Part shown: positions 16,481-24,874 of the stretch, piece by piece
Layout of the letters: every line of letters begins with the position of its first letter
Numbering within the stretch: position 1 is the first letter of the stretch
Assembly: GCA_900540595.1 (NCBI GenBank)
Contig: UQGL01000025.1
Span: 1 to 39,728, forward strand
Source of the DNA: an uncultured Oscillospiraceae bacterium
GTDB taxonomy: Bacteria; Bacillota; Clostridia; Oscillospirales; Ruminococcaceae
Reading direction: 5' to 3'
DNA: 39,728 nucleotides
Made by a program: the position numbers and the translations under genes
The notes under the pieces: model-generated
The model's database searches: none
What the model saw: only the letters and a program-made list of their open reading frames with translations
What the model was told of the DNA's origin: nothing

Positions 16481-16504
16481 GGGTGAACAACGTTCGCCCC
16501 TACA
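16481..16504. repeat. Palindromic dispersed repeat, partial unit C
   Basis: GGGTGAACAACGTTCGCCCC followed by TACA. It matches the right arm of unit B at 1795-1818 and contains the near-palindrome GAACAACGTTC. It lies inside the predicted GH38 mRNA leader, with a related CGTAGGGCGGCC at 16529-16540. Confidence 0.65.
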
Positions 16505-16602
16505 ATGCCGTTACCCGCCTTGCTGCCTCGTAGGGCGGCCAGTCCCCTGAACGCCGCTTTCCTTACCACACACTTAATCTTATTAAAAAAGAAGGAGCCG
16601 CC

Positions 16603-19600
16603 ATGCAAAACACTGAACTACGCCGCCGGGCGCGCCCGGTGCTGGACGCCCTGCGCACTTTGGCGCTGCAGGGGCGCACCCCGGTTTTGGGGCTGCGCAA
16701 AAAATCCTGCCCCTACCACAGCTGGGACACCGTGCAGGAGGACCCGGCCACAGCCCCCGGCTGGACGCCCTTTGCCCCCGGCGATGCCATCGGCGGCGTG
16801 GAGGCCCACTACTGCTTCCGGGGCGGCATCACCGCACCGGCGGGCAGCGCCGGGCGTCATCTTGTCTGCCTGGTCTCCACCGGCGCAACCGATATCTGGA
16901 ACAACAACAACCCCCAGTTCCTCGCCTACTTAAATGGTGCGCTGGTCTGCGGGCTGGATGTCAACCACACCGAGTTTGACCTGTCCCCCGCCGCTGCCGA
17001 GAGTCAGACCTGGCAGCTGGGACTGTACACCTACTGCAACACCCCGGCTCAGGACGTCTTTTTAAGAGTCGAGACTGCCGTGCGGGACGATGAGATCACC
17101 GGCCTGTACTACGACCTGAAAGCCCCTTACGAGGTGCTTGTCCAGCTGGACGAGGGCGACACCAACGCCATCGGAATCGGGCGGTATCTGGAAAAAGCGC
17201 TGGATATGCTCGACCTGCGCGACCCGTACAGCGCCGCGTTCTACGCCAGCGTCGCCGCCGCCCGCCGCTATATGAAAGAGGAATTTTACGAGAGCTTCTG
17301 CCAGCGGCAGCCGGTCACGGTGGACTGTGTCGGCCACACCCACATCGACGTAGCCTGGCTCTGGACGCTGGCCCAGACGCGGGAAAAGGCCATTCGCAGT
17401 TTTGCCACCGTCAACTACCTGATGGACCGCTACCCCGAGTACAAGTTCCTGTCCAGCCAGCCGCAGCTCTATGATTTTGTGCGCAAAGACTGCCCCGCGC
17501 TGTTTGAGAAGATCCGCGCCCGCGTCGCCGACGGCCACTGGGAACCGGAGGGCGGTATGTGGCTGGAATCCGACTGCAACATGGCCAGCGGCGAGAGTTT
17601 GATCCGCCAATTCCTGCACGGGCAGGAATTTTTCGGCCGGGAATTCGGCAAACAGGGACACATCCTGTGGCTGCCGGATGCCTTCGGCTTCAGCGGCGCG
17701 CTGCCCCAAATTATGGCCCAGTGCGGCATGGACTGGTTCATGACCACCAAGATGGCCTGGAACGATACCAACTGTATGCCCCACGATCTGACCCGCTGGC
17801 GCGGCATCGATGGCACCGAGGTACTGGCCTACTTTATCTCCACCAAGGACTACGACAAGCGCCCCGACCGCAACCCGAAACCGAGCTTCAACACGACCTA
17901 CAACGGCCTGCTGAACCCCAGGCAGGTCATGGGCTGCTGGCAGCGCTTTCAGGACAAGGAGCTGACCCAGGATGCGCTGCAATGCTATGGCTACGGCGAC
18001 GGCGGCGGCGGTGTGACCGCTGAAATGCTGGAGATCAACCGCCGCATGGAGAAGGGCATTCCCGGTGCGCCCCAGACCCGCCTGACCCACGCAGCCCCCT
18101 ACTTTGACAAATTGAAGCAGCACCTTGACGAGACGCAGGCCGATCTGCCCTGCTGGCACGGCGAGATGTACTTTGAGTACCACCGCGGCGTGTTCACCAG
18201 TCAGGGCCGCAACAAGCGGGCCAACCGCGCCGCCGAGTTTGCCAACCTGACCGCCGAGACCGCCGCTGCTCTGGCCGAAAGCCTGCGCACCGGCTACGCC
18301 TACCCCGCCGCCGCGCTGCACCGCAACTGGGAGCTGACCCTGCTGAACCAGTTCCACGATATTTTACCCGGTTCGGCTCTGGGCGAGGTATACGAAGTCT
18401 CGCAGCAGCAATACGGCGAGATCCTCGCATCCGATGCCAGAATTACCGATGACGCGCTGCACACCATCGCGGCCCTCGTCAAGACCGACCGTCCCGGCGT
18501 GGTCGTGTTCAACCAGCTGGGCTTTGCCCGGGACACCGTTGTCCGCGTTGCCTGCGGGGCAAGCAGCATCACCGACGGCGGACACCCGCTGCCCTGCCAT
18601 ACCGAAAACGGCGTGCTGACCTTTGTCGCCAAGGACCTGCCCGCCAAGGGCTGGCGGTTCTACCCATTTGCCGACGCAGAACCCGAGACCCCCTGCGCCG
18701 AAGTCACCGAAAACGACGGCGGCTATATCATTGACACGCCGCTCTATCACATCGTATTCAACGGCTGCGGCGAGATCACCGCCCTGCTGGACAAGGAGGC
18801 CGACCGCGAGCTGATCCCTGCCGGGCATTGCGCCAACGAACTGCAGCTGTTTGAGGACCGCCCCGATGAGTACGACGCTTGGAATCTGGAAAAATACTAT
18901 CGCCGCCACCGCTTTGCGCTGGACGGTGCGGCCCGCCTGACTGTGGCCGAGAACAGCCCGGTCTGCTGCCGCCTGCATCTGGAACGCGCCATTTCCCGGT
19001 CGCAGCTCGTGCAGGATATCACCCTCTACCCCCACAGCCGCCGCATCGACTTTGCCACCCACATCGACTGGCACGAGCAGCATGTGCTGCTGAAAGCTGC
19101 TTTCCCTGTGGATATCTGCGCCGACCGCGCCCAGTATGACATCCAGTTCGGCAGCATTGCCCGGGACACTCACACCAACACCAGCTGGGACGAGGCCCGC
19201 TTCGAGGTCTGCGCCCATAAGTGGGCCGACCTGTCCGAGCCGGGCTACGGCGCGGCGCTGCTGAATGACGGCCGCTACGGCTATGACGTCCACGACGGCG
19301 TGCTGCGGCTCTCGCTGCTGCGGGCCGCCACCTACCCGGACCCCCACGCCGACCAGGGGGCCCACGACTTTACCTATGCGCTGCTGCCCCATCTGGGCGA
19401 CTGGCGGCAGGGCGGAGTCATCCCAGCCGGGTACGACCTGAACGCCCCGGCGCTGCCTCTGGCCGTGGCCGCCCAGCCCGCGGGCACGCTGCCTGCCGCG
19501 TACAGCCAGTTCCGCATAGATGCCCCCAATGTCGTGTTGGAGACCGTGAAGAAAGCCGAGGATGGCTCCGGCCTGATTTTGCGCCTGTATGAGAGCTGGG

Positions 19601-19764
19601 GCACCCGCACCCGCGCGGCGTTGGCCCTGCCGGATGATGCCGCTGCCGTGCGCTGCACGCCGATGGAACAGCCCTTACCCGGAGAAGAAGCCGTGCAGCA
19701 CAGCCTGCCGCTGACGCTGCATCCCTTTGAAATTTGCACAATCCATGTACAATTTGCGCAGTGA
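16603..19764 (+). CDS. GH38 alpha-mannosidase
   Basis: Retaining, metal-dependent alpha-mannosidase, 1053 aa, full length for the family. Residues 1-240 form the N-terminal domain. The catalytic domain begins with VGHTHIDVAWLWT (about 243), whose His and Asp bind the metal. The catalytic nucleophile Asp is in WLPDAFGFSG (about 360). LLNQFHDILPGSALGEVYE (about 580) is another conserved GH38 block before the C-terminal beta domains. No signal peptide, so it acts in the cytoplasm on imported oligosaccharides. AGAAGGAG lies 5-6 nt before the ATG. The gene is flanked by the binding-protein gene (divergent) and the permease genes (same strand), so its substrate probably enters by that importer. Linkage specificity cannot be read from sequence. 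Confidence 0.95.
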   Translation: MQNTELRRRARPVLDALRTLALQGRTPVLGLRKKSCPYHSWDTVQEDPATAPGWTPFAPGDAIGGVEAHYCFRGGITAPAGSAGRHLVCLVSTGATDIWNNNNPQFLAYLNGALVCGLDVNHTEFDLSPAAAESQTWQLGLYTYCNTPAQDVFLRVETAVRDDEITGLYYDLKAPYEVLVQLDEGDTNAIGIGRYLEKALDMLDLRDPYSAAFYASVAAARRYMKEEFYESFCQRQPVTVDCVGHTHIDVAWLWTLAQTREKAIRSFATVNYLMDRYPEYKFLSSQPQLYDFVRKDCPALFEKIRARVADGHWEPEGGMWLESDCNMASGESLIRQFLHGQEFFGREFGKQGHILWLPDAFGFSGALPQIMAQCGMDWFMTTKMAWNDTNCMPHDLTRWRGIDGTEVLAYFISTKDYDKRPDRNPKPSFNTTYNGLLNPRQVMGCWQRFQDKELTQDALQCYGYGDGGGGVTAEMLEINRRMEKGIPGAPQTRLTHAAPYFDKLKQHLDETQADLPCWHGEMYFEYHRGVFTSQGRNKRANRAAEFANLTAETAAALAESLRTGYAYPAAALHRNWELTLLNQFHDILPGSALGEVYEVSQQQYGEILASDARITDDALHTIAALVKTDRPGVVVFNQLGFARDTVVRVACGASSITDGGHPLPCHTENGVLTFVAKDLPAKGWRFYPFADAEPETPCAEVTENDGGYIIDTPLYHIVFNGCGEITALLDKEADRELIPAGHCANELQLFEDRPDEYDAWNLEKYYRRHRFALDGAARLTVAENSPVCCRLHLERAISRSQLVQDITLYPHSRRIDFATHIDWHEQHVLLKAAFPVDICADRAQYDIQFGSIARDTHTNTSWDEARFEVCAHKWADLSEPGYGAALLNDGRYGYDVHDGVLRLSLLRAATYPDPHADQGAHDFTYALLPHLGDWRQGGVIPAGYDLNAPALPLAVAAQPAGTLPAAYSQFRIDAPNVVLETVKKAEDGSGLILRLYESWGTRTRAALALPDDAAAVRCTPMEQPLPGEEAVQHSLPLTLHPFEICTIHVQFAQ

Positions 19765-19870
19765 CATTCACTGTGGATGCATGATTTTACAGTTTGCACA
19801 ATTTCACAGCATTGCATTTGTGCGTTTTCGCCAAGACGACGGTCAGATTTTGCACCGCCTGCCAAAATCG

Positions 19871-19885
19871 CGCAAGAAATGCAAT
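19871..19885 (+). promoter_or_regulatory. Putative AraC-type operator, distal, permease promoter
   Basis: CGCAAGAAATGCAAT, a single mismatch to CGCAAAAAnTGCAAT. It starts 69 bp before the -10, as in the binding-protein promoter. Confidence 0.6.
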
Positions 19886-19902
19886 GCATTTTGGGGCAAG
19901 CA

Positions 19903-19917
19903 AGCAAAAAAACGGTG
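19903..19917 (+). promoter_or_regulatory. Putative regulator box, proximal, permease promoter
   Basis: AGCAAAAAAACGGTG keeps GCAAAAA of the box, 32 bp after the distal box and 37 bp before the -10. Confidence 0.45.
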
Positions 19918-19936
19918 GTATTTGCGCCTTTTGCAA

Positions 19937-19945
19937 TGCTATACT
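19937..19945 (+). promoter_or_regulatory. Extended -10 of the permease operon
   Basis: TGC-TATACT with no recognisable -35 at 17-18 bp. This nonamer is identical to the GH105 extended -10. Start expected near 19952. Confidence 0.6.
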
Positions 19946-20006
19946 AAGCACATCGAAGGGACCGGGCGGTGGAATCCCGGCCAAAGAGAATAAAGGAGGA
20001 ATGAAT

Positions 20007-20884
20007 ATGAAGAAGAAATCGTCGCTGAAGCACACCGGCGCATTCTGGGCGTTCTGTGCGCCCTGCTGCATTTTGTTCGGTGTCTTTTTCCTTGTGCCGC
20101 TTGTGCTCAGCATCGCTTTTTCCTTCACCAACTATGACGGTTGGAAAACCATTGACTTTGTGGGTCTGACAAACTACATTACATTGTTTAAAGACTCCAA
20201 GTTCTATCTGTCTCTGGGACGGACGCTGCTGTACACGGTCTGCACGCTGCCGTTCCGCGTCATCATCCCGCTGCTGGTGGCGGTACTGCTCTGCTCCAAG
20301 CGCGTTGCCGCAAGAGCCTGACCCGCACGATGGTCTACATCCCCGTTCTGATGAGTGCGCTGGTCGTCGGTATCACCATCAACTGGATGTTCAGCCAAGA
20401 GTACGGCCTTGTAAACTTTATCATCCGTTCGCTGGGCGGCACCGCACTGGAATGGTCGCTGAACCCGCGTCTTGCCACCTTTGTCATCGCGTTCGCATCG
20501 GTCTGGGCGTCCATCGGCTTCAACATGATCCTCTACATCGGCGGTATCAACAGCATTTCCAATGATCTGTATGAGGCTGCTACCATCGATGGTGCCAGCG
20601 GTGTGCAGGCTTTCTTCCGCATCACAGTTCCGATGCTGGCCCCCACGACATTCATGGTCGTTCTGCTGTCCACCGTCAACCTGCTCAAAGAGTACGCCCT
20701 GGTCCAAGGTATCACGCAGGGCGGCCCCGGCCTGAGCACTACCTTTATTATCCAGTACATCTTCGACAAGGGCTTCAACCAGATGCAGTACGGTTATGCT
20801 TCGGCCATTTCTACCGTTGTCATGATCATCTTTGCCCTGATTGCCTTTGCCCAGTTCAAGGTCAATAACGGAGGTGAAACCTGA
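20007..20884 (+). pseudogene. Sugar ABC permease 1 (MalF-like), frameshifted
   Basis: Integral membrane subunit of the carbohydrate ABC importer. The first part (20007-20321) reads a normal N-terminus with AAAGGAGG upstream, FTNYDGWKTIDFVGLTNY, then ends at TGA after LLLCSKRVAARA. The rest continues in another frame to 20884, reading KSLTRTMVYIPVLMS and carrying the EAATIDGASGVQAFFRITVP loop that docks the ATPase. One missing G near 20310 explains the break: restoring it gives RVAGKSLTRT and a 292-aa protein of normal length. The internal ATG at 20330 has no ribosome binding site. Either a real mutation that inactivates the importer or an assembly error; the neighbouring genes look intact. 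Confidence 0.85.
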
Positions 20885-21708
20885 TGAAAGACAAGCACGT
20901 CAGCATTCCAATGACGATCCTTTCTCTGGCAATCGGCATCATCGTGATTTTCCCCATTATCTGGCTGGTGCTCAGCTCCTTTAAGCCGTCCGGCGAGCTG
21001 TTCACTTACCCGCTGCATATGTTCCCCTCCGCCCCGACGACGGAGCATTATAAGTCCGTTCTGGACGGCGGCTTCATGGGCTATGTGAAGAACAGCCTGT
21101 TCCTGGCTGTGGTCGGCACCCTCATCACACTGCTTATCAGCGCGATGTGCGGTTATGCGCTGGCCATCTACCGCTTTGAGATCAAGTACGTCAACCTCGT
21201 GTTCGGCGTGTTCCTGCTGGGCACCCTGATCCCCGGTGAGACGCTGACCGTCCCCCAGTTCAGCGTTATCAGCGCCATGGGCCTGTACAACAACATCTGG
21301 GGCGTCATCCTGCCTGTTGTCACCACCACGACCGGTATCTTCATGTACCGCCAGCATTATATGTCGCTGCCGCTGTCTCTGGTCGAGGCCGCGCGTATCG
21401 ACGGTGCCAGCGAGTGGAAGATCTTCTCCAACATCATGCTGCCCCTGGGCTCCAACGTCACCATCACGCTGACGATCTTCAGCTTCATGTGGCGCTGGAA
21501 TGACTACATCCTGCCGCTGCTGGTTTTGTCTGACCAGAAGAAGTACACGATCCAGATTGCCATCAAGAACTTCATCGGCAACACCGGCGTGGACTGGAGC
21601 TCGATTCTGGCGGCATCGGTTCTGTCCATCCTGCCCATCGTCATCCTCTTCATGATCCTGCAAAAATACATTGTCGGCGGTGTTTCCGCCGGCGGCGTCA
21701 AGGGCTGA
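20884..21708 (+). CDS. Sugar ABC permease 2 (MalG-like)
   Basis: Second membrane subunit of the same importer, 274 aa with about six hydrophobic segments. The EAA loop EAARIDGASEWKIFSNIMLP (about 163-182) is the contact site for the ATPase. Further family sequence includes WLVLSSFKPSGELF near the N-terminus. Its ATG shares one base with the stop of permease 1 (TGATG), so translation is coupled; if the permease 1 frameshift is real, coupling from the downstream frame could be lost. A terminator follows directly. With the binding protein at 14686-16002 it would form an oligosaccharide importer lacking a local ATPase gene. Confidence 0.93.
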   Translation: MKDKHVSIPMTILSLAIGIIVIFPIIWLVLSSFKPSGELFTYPLHMFPSAPTTEHYKSVLDGGFMGYVKNSLFLAVVGTLITLLISAMCGYALAIYRFEIKYVNLVFGVFLLGTLIPGETLTVPQFSVISAMGLYNNIWGVILPVVTTTTGIFMYRQHYMSLPLSLVEAARIDGASEWKIFSNIMLPLGSNVTITLTIFSFMWRWNDYILPLLVLSDQKKYTIQIAIKNFIGNTGVDWSSILAASVLSILPIVILFMILQKYIVGGVSAGGVKG

Positions 21709-21730
21709 TCTTCAAGCCGCTTATCAACAG

Positions 21731-21761
21731 ATGCCCTCCGGCTAACCGGAGGGCATTTTTT
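21731..21761 (+). terminator. Rho-independent terminator after permease 2
   Basis: ATGCCCTCCGG (21731-21741) pairs with CCGGAGGGCAT (21746-21756), then TTTTTT. Its tail ends 2 nt before the AAGGAGG (21763-21769) of the next gene, so that gene seems to depend on read-through. Confidence 0.88.
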
Positions 21762-21776
21762 CAAGGAGGTCTTGCT

Positions 21777-22589
21777 ATGAAATACGGTTGCCGCGCCCAC
21801 GATTACGGCTGCTTTACTGCACAGGGACTCGCCAAAGTGTTAGCTGACAACGGTTACAATGCAGCGCAGTTGGCCATGCCCAAGGCTATACAGGGCATTA
21901 AAAGTCTTGTTGCTGTCACCCCGGAGCAGCTTGAAGATGTCCGCAGCGCTTTTGCTGCCGCCAACATTGAAATCACGGTGCTGAGTTGCTATCAGGATCT
22001 CAGCAACCCAGATGCAGAGGTGCGCAGAAGCGCTGTATCCAGTGTATTTTCAGCCCTGAAATGCCAAGTCACACTCGGCGCCGGGCAGGTTGGCAGTGAG
22101 AGTGCCTGCCGTGATCTTTCCCCTGAGGAAAAGGCGGCTACCCTACCGCTGCTGACCGACAGCATCCTGCGTATTGTTGAGCAGGCTGCACAAATCGGTG
22201 GCTGCTTTGCACTGGAGCCTGTCTATACCCACACGCTGGGCACGCTTGAAGCGTTGCAAAAGCTGAAGGAAACTGTGGCAGATCCCCAGCATTTCCATAT
22301 TATTTTTGATCCAGTCAATGTACTGACGGCCGATACTGCCGCACATCAGGCCGAATTTTGGCCCGGCTGGTGCGAGGTCATAGGCAAAGATTTGGCCTGC
22401 ATCCACATGAAAGATGCCCTATTTGTTCCCAACGCCCCGCGTATCCCCACCCCGCTTGGCGAGGGGCAGATGGACTATACCATTTTGCGAGACTGGCTGC
22501 ATCGAGAGCACCCTGATGCTGCCCTGCTACGGGACGAGGTGATCCTCTCCGCCGCACAGCGGGATTTGAACTTTATCCGTGCCATGTGA
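21777..22589 (+). CDS. Xylose-isomerase-like TIM-barrel sugar epimerase/isomerase
   Basis: A 270-aa cytoplasmic protein of the AP-endonuclease-2/xylose-isomerase-like TIM-barrel superfamily. Visible metal-site elements are FALEPVYTHTLGT (Glu about 142), IIFDPVNVL (Asp about 181), IHMKDA (His about 210) and a late Glu in LRDEVIL. These fit the Glu-Asp-His-Glu set of sugar-phosphate or sugar epimerases. The start at 21777 has AAGGAGG 7 nt upstream. It is the last gene of the island after a terminator, and a second terminator follows at 22662. Precise substrate unknown; it may convert a monosaccharide or uronic acid released by GH38/GH105. Confidence 0.82.
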   Translation: MKYGCRAHDYGCFTAQGLAKVLADNGYNAAQLAMPKAIQGIKSLVAVTPEQLEDVRSAFAAANIEITVLSCYQDLSNPDAEVRRSAVSSVFSALKCQVTLGAGQVGSESACRDLSPEEKAATLPLLTDSILRIVEQAAQIGGCFALEPVYTHTLGTLEALQKLKETVADPQHFHIIFDPVNVLTADTAAHQAEFWPGWCEVIGKDLACIHMKDALFVPNAPRIPTPLGEGQMDYTILRDWLHREHPDAALLRDEVILSAAQRDLNFIRAM

Positions 22590-22661
22590 ATGCCATTTGC
22601 TCTTTTGTGTTCTTATCCATTGAGTGCATAGTTACCGCAGCGCCAGACACATCTCTCAAGC

Positions 22662-22692
22662 AAAAAGAGCCCTGACTGTCAGGGCTCTTTTT
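22662..22692. terminator. Bidirectional terminator closing the glycan island and the cobalamin operon
   Basis: AAAAAGAGCCCTGAC / GTCAGGGCTCTTTTT hairpin with T-runs on both strands. It lies between the TIM-barrel gene (+) and the last gene of the cobalamin operon (-). Confidence 0.9.
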
Positions 22693-22706
22693 CATTGTAA
22701 ATGATA

Positions 22707-23378
22707 CTATTTCCACCCTCGGGCGGTGGGGTCCAGCATCTCGGCAGCGGAATAGAGCAGCGCATTGCAGATAGCAGCTGCTACGGTGCTGCCACCCTTG
22801 CGTCCCATCGCAACGATGGCCGGCACACCATACCGCTCGCAGACAGCCAACAGTCGCTCTTTGCTTTCAACTACATTCACAAAGCCGACCGGCACACCGA
22901 TGACAAGCGCCGGGCGCAAACCCGTCTCGATCTCCTCTGCGATGGCAAGCAGCGCCGTGGGAGCGTTGCCGACCGCCAGCACCGCGCCGGGATACTGCTG
23001 TGCAGCAAGGTGCATGGCAGCCACCGCCCGGGTAGTTCCGGCCGCTCTGGCTGCCTCAGCCACGGCGGGCTCCGCCATAAAACAGAGGGCCCTACCCCCC
23101 AGTCTGGCAAGACCCGGCTTGGTAATGCCCGCCAGCGCCATATTCGTGTCGGTAATGATCGTAGCACCTGCCTGCATTGCCGCCACACCGGCTGCGGCGG
23201 CCCCCGGCGTGAACTGCAGATTCTCCGCATAGTCGAAATCTGCCGTGGTATGGATGACCCGCTTGACAACGGCAGCGTTCTCCGGCGGAATATCCGCACC
23301 CCGCGCCTGCAGTTCTTCGGTAATAATGGCCATGCTCGTCCGCTCAATATCCGCGGGCAGGTGATGCTGCGGCGTCAT
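22707..23378 (-). CDS. cbiC: Cobalt-precorrin-8 methylmutase
   Basis: Moves the methyl group from C-11 to C-12 of cobalt-precorrin-8 to make cobyrinic acid. 223 aa, normal length. Characteristic segments include the N-terminal IERTSMAII, VVKRVIHTTADFDY with the conserved His, ITDTNMALAG, and IGVPVGFVNVVESKE. It is the last gene of the operon and its start overlaps the cbiP stop by four bases (ATGA). A strong terminator follows at 22662-22692. Confidence 0.95.
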   Translation of the reverse strand: MTPQHHLPADIERTSMAIITEELQARGADIPPENAAVVKRVIHTTADFDYAENLQFTPGAAAAGVAAMQAGATIITDTNMALAGITKPGLARLGGRALCFMAEPAVAEAARAAGTTRAVAAMHLAAQQYPGAVLAVGNAPTALLAIAEEIETGLRPALVIGVPVGFVNVVESKERLLAVCERYGVPAIVAMGRKGGSTVAAAICNALLYSAAEMLDPTARGWK

Positions 23379-24874
23379 AGGCTTGCTCCTTTCGGATTTT
23401 TCAGTCCCATTGCGGCATATACCGCATCCATATCCAGCGCACGGCGCACACCGTCCGCGAGCCGGTCAAACTGCTGCTCGCGGTAGGTTTCCATCGACAG
23501 CGGCGCAGCCTGCTCCGGCGCAATGCCCCGGCGGCGGCAGAGATAGGCCGCCAGTTGCTCGGTCAGTTCACCCGAGTCAAACAAGCCGTGGAGATAGGTT
23601 CCAAACACATTGCCCTCCACGCAGCCCTCGGGCGTGCCGTCCGCCATGGTGCAGAAGGGCGCGCCGTTGACCGCAGTGCGCCCGGTGTGGATCTCATACC
23701 CGGTCAGCGCAGCCCCCGCAAAGGGTGCGGCAGCGCGGGCCGTTACCTGCGCACGGCGCTTTTCGGCGGTGAATACCGTCTCTGTCGGCAGCAGACCCAG
23801 CCCGCGCAAGGTGCGGGGTGTGCCGCCTTCGCAGCCCTCTGGATCCGACAGTGTATGGCCCAGCATCTGATACCCGCCGCAGACCCCCAGCACCGGTGTG
23901 CCGCCGGCCGCCAGCTTTTGCAGGGCAGCCTCCAGGCCGGACTGGCGCAGCCAGAGCAGATCCTCTACTGTATTTTTGGTGCCGGGCAAAAGCACCAGAT
24001 CGGGCGCGCCCAGCTCACGCACGGTGCGCAGATAGCGCACACCCAACAGCGGGTGCTGCTCCAGCGGGATAAAATCGGTAAAATTGGAGATATGCGGCAG
24101 CCGCACGATTGCCACATCCAGCGGCTTTACGGTCTTTTTGCGGCAAAGCCGTTCGGAAAGGGAGTCCTCGTCTTCAATGTCCGCATCCAGATACGGCACA
24201 ACGCCCAGCACCGGCAACCCGGTTTTGTCCTCCAGCATGGCAAGGCCGGGGCGCAGGATCTCAACATCACCACGGAATTTATTGATGATAAGCCCCTTGA
24301 TGCGGCTTCGCTCCCGCTCCTCAAGCAGCGCAACCGTTCCGTACAGCTGGGCAAACACCCCGCCGCGGTCGATATCCCCCGCCAGCAGCACCGGCGCATC
24401 GACCAGCTCTGCCAAGCCCATATTGACAATGTCATCCGCCTTCAGATTGATTTCAGCCGGGCTGCCGGCGCCCTCGATGACAAGAATGTCATATTCCTCG
24501 GCAAGGCTGTTGTAGGCGCGCAGTATATCAGGGACCAGCGCGCGCTTATGGCGGAAGTATTCCGCTGCGGGCATATTCCCGCGCACCTCACCGTTGACGA
24601 TGACCTGACTGCCGACATCGCTGCTGGGTTTGAGCAGGATCGGGTTCATCCGCACATCGGGTTCAATGCCCGCTGCCTGCGCCTGCACGACCTGCGCACG
24701 GCCCATTTCGAGGCCGTCACGGGTCACAAAGCTGTTCAGCGCCATATTCTGGCTTTTGAACGGTGCCGTTTTGTAGCCGTCCTGCGCCAGAATCCGGCAG
24801 AGCGCCGTGCAGAGCAGGCTTTTGCCTGCGCCGCTCATCGTGCCCTGCACCATGATACATTTTGCCCGGCTCAT
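23375..24874 (-). CDS. cbiP: Cobyric acid synthase
   Basis: ATP- and glutamine-dependent amidase (CbiP/CobQ), 499 aa, that amidates the b, d, e and g side chains of adenosylcobyrinic acid a,c-diamide. The N-terminal dethiobiotin-synthetase-like domain has the P-loop GTMSGAGKS (about 11-19). The central part carries DILVIEGAGSPAEINL. The C-terminal triad glutaminase domain has the nucleophile Cys in VLGVCGGYQMLG. Four-base overlaps join it to cobD upstream and cbiC downstream. Confidence 0.96.
   Translation of the reverse strand: MSRAKCIMVQGTMSGAGKSLLCTALCRILAQDGYKTAPFKSQNMALNSFVTRDGLEMGRAQVVQAQAAGIEPDVRMNPILLKPSSDVGSQVIVNGEVRGNMPAAEYFRHKRALVPDILRAYNSLAEEYDILVIEGAGSPAEINLKADDIVNMGLAELVDAPVLLAGDIDRGGVFAQLYGTVALLEERERSRIKGLIINKFRGDVEILRPGLAMLEDKTGLPVLGVVPYLDADIEDEDSLSERLCRKKTVKPLDVAIVRLPHISNFTDFIPLEQHPLLGVRYLRTVRELGAPDLVLLPGTKNTVEDLLWLRQSGLEAALQKLAAGGTPVLGVCGGYQMLGHTLSDPEGCEGGTPRTLRGLGLLPTETVFTAEKRRAQVTARAAAPFAGAALTGYEIHTGRTAVNGAPFCTMADGTPEGCVEGNVFGTYLHGLFDSGELTEQLAAYLCRRRGIAPEQAAPLSMETYREQQFDRLADGVRRALDMDAVYAAMGLKNPKGASL

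Larger units (their letters stand above)
16003..16602. other. 600-bp divergent intergenic region (binding protein / GH38)
   Basis: AT-rich non-coding region holding two divergent extended -10 promoters, four putative regulator boxes, two hairpins in the binding-protein leader (16049-16066 and 16086-16107), and a TGTAGGGG-type repeat in the GH38 leader. Many TTGCA/TGCAA words occur between 16165 and 16260, including AAATTGTGCA, which recurs inverted near 19793. Short open frames here have no ribosome binding sites or family resemblance. Confidence 0.7.
19765..20006 (+). other. Intergenic region between GH38 and the permease genes
   Basis: 242 bp of non-coding sequence rich in TTGCA and TGCAC words. 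It includes CATTGCATTTGTGCG (19810-19824) and TTTGCACAATTT (19791-19802), plus the permease promoter with two regulator boxes. No rho-independent terminator for GH38 is obvious, so read-through into the permeases is possible. Confidence 0.6.

Noticed and set aside
20290..20335. Programmed ribosomal frameshift in permease 1
   Set aside because: No slippery sequence or strong downstream structure; a single lost G explains the break better.
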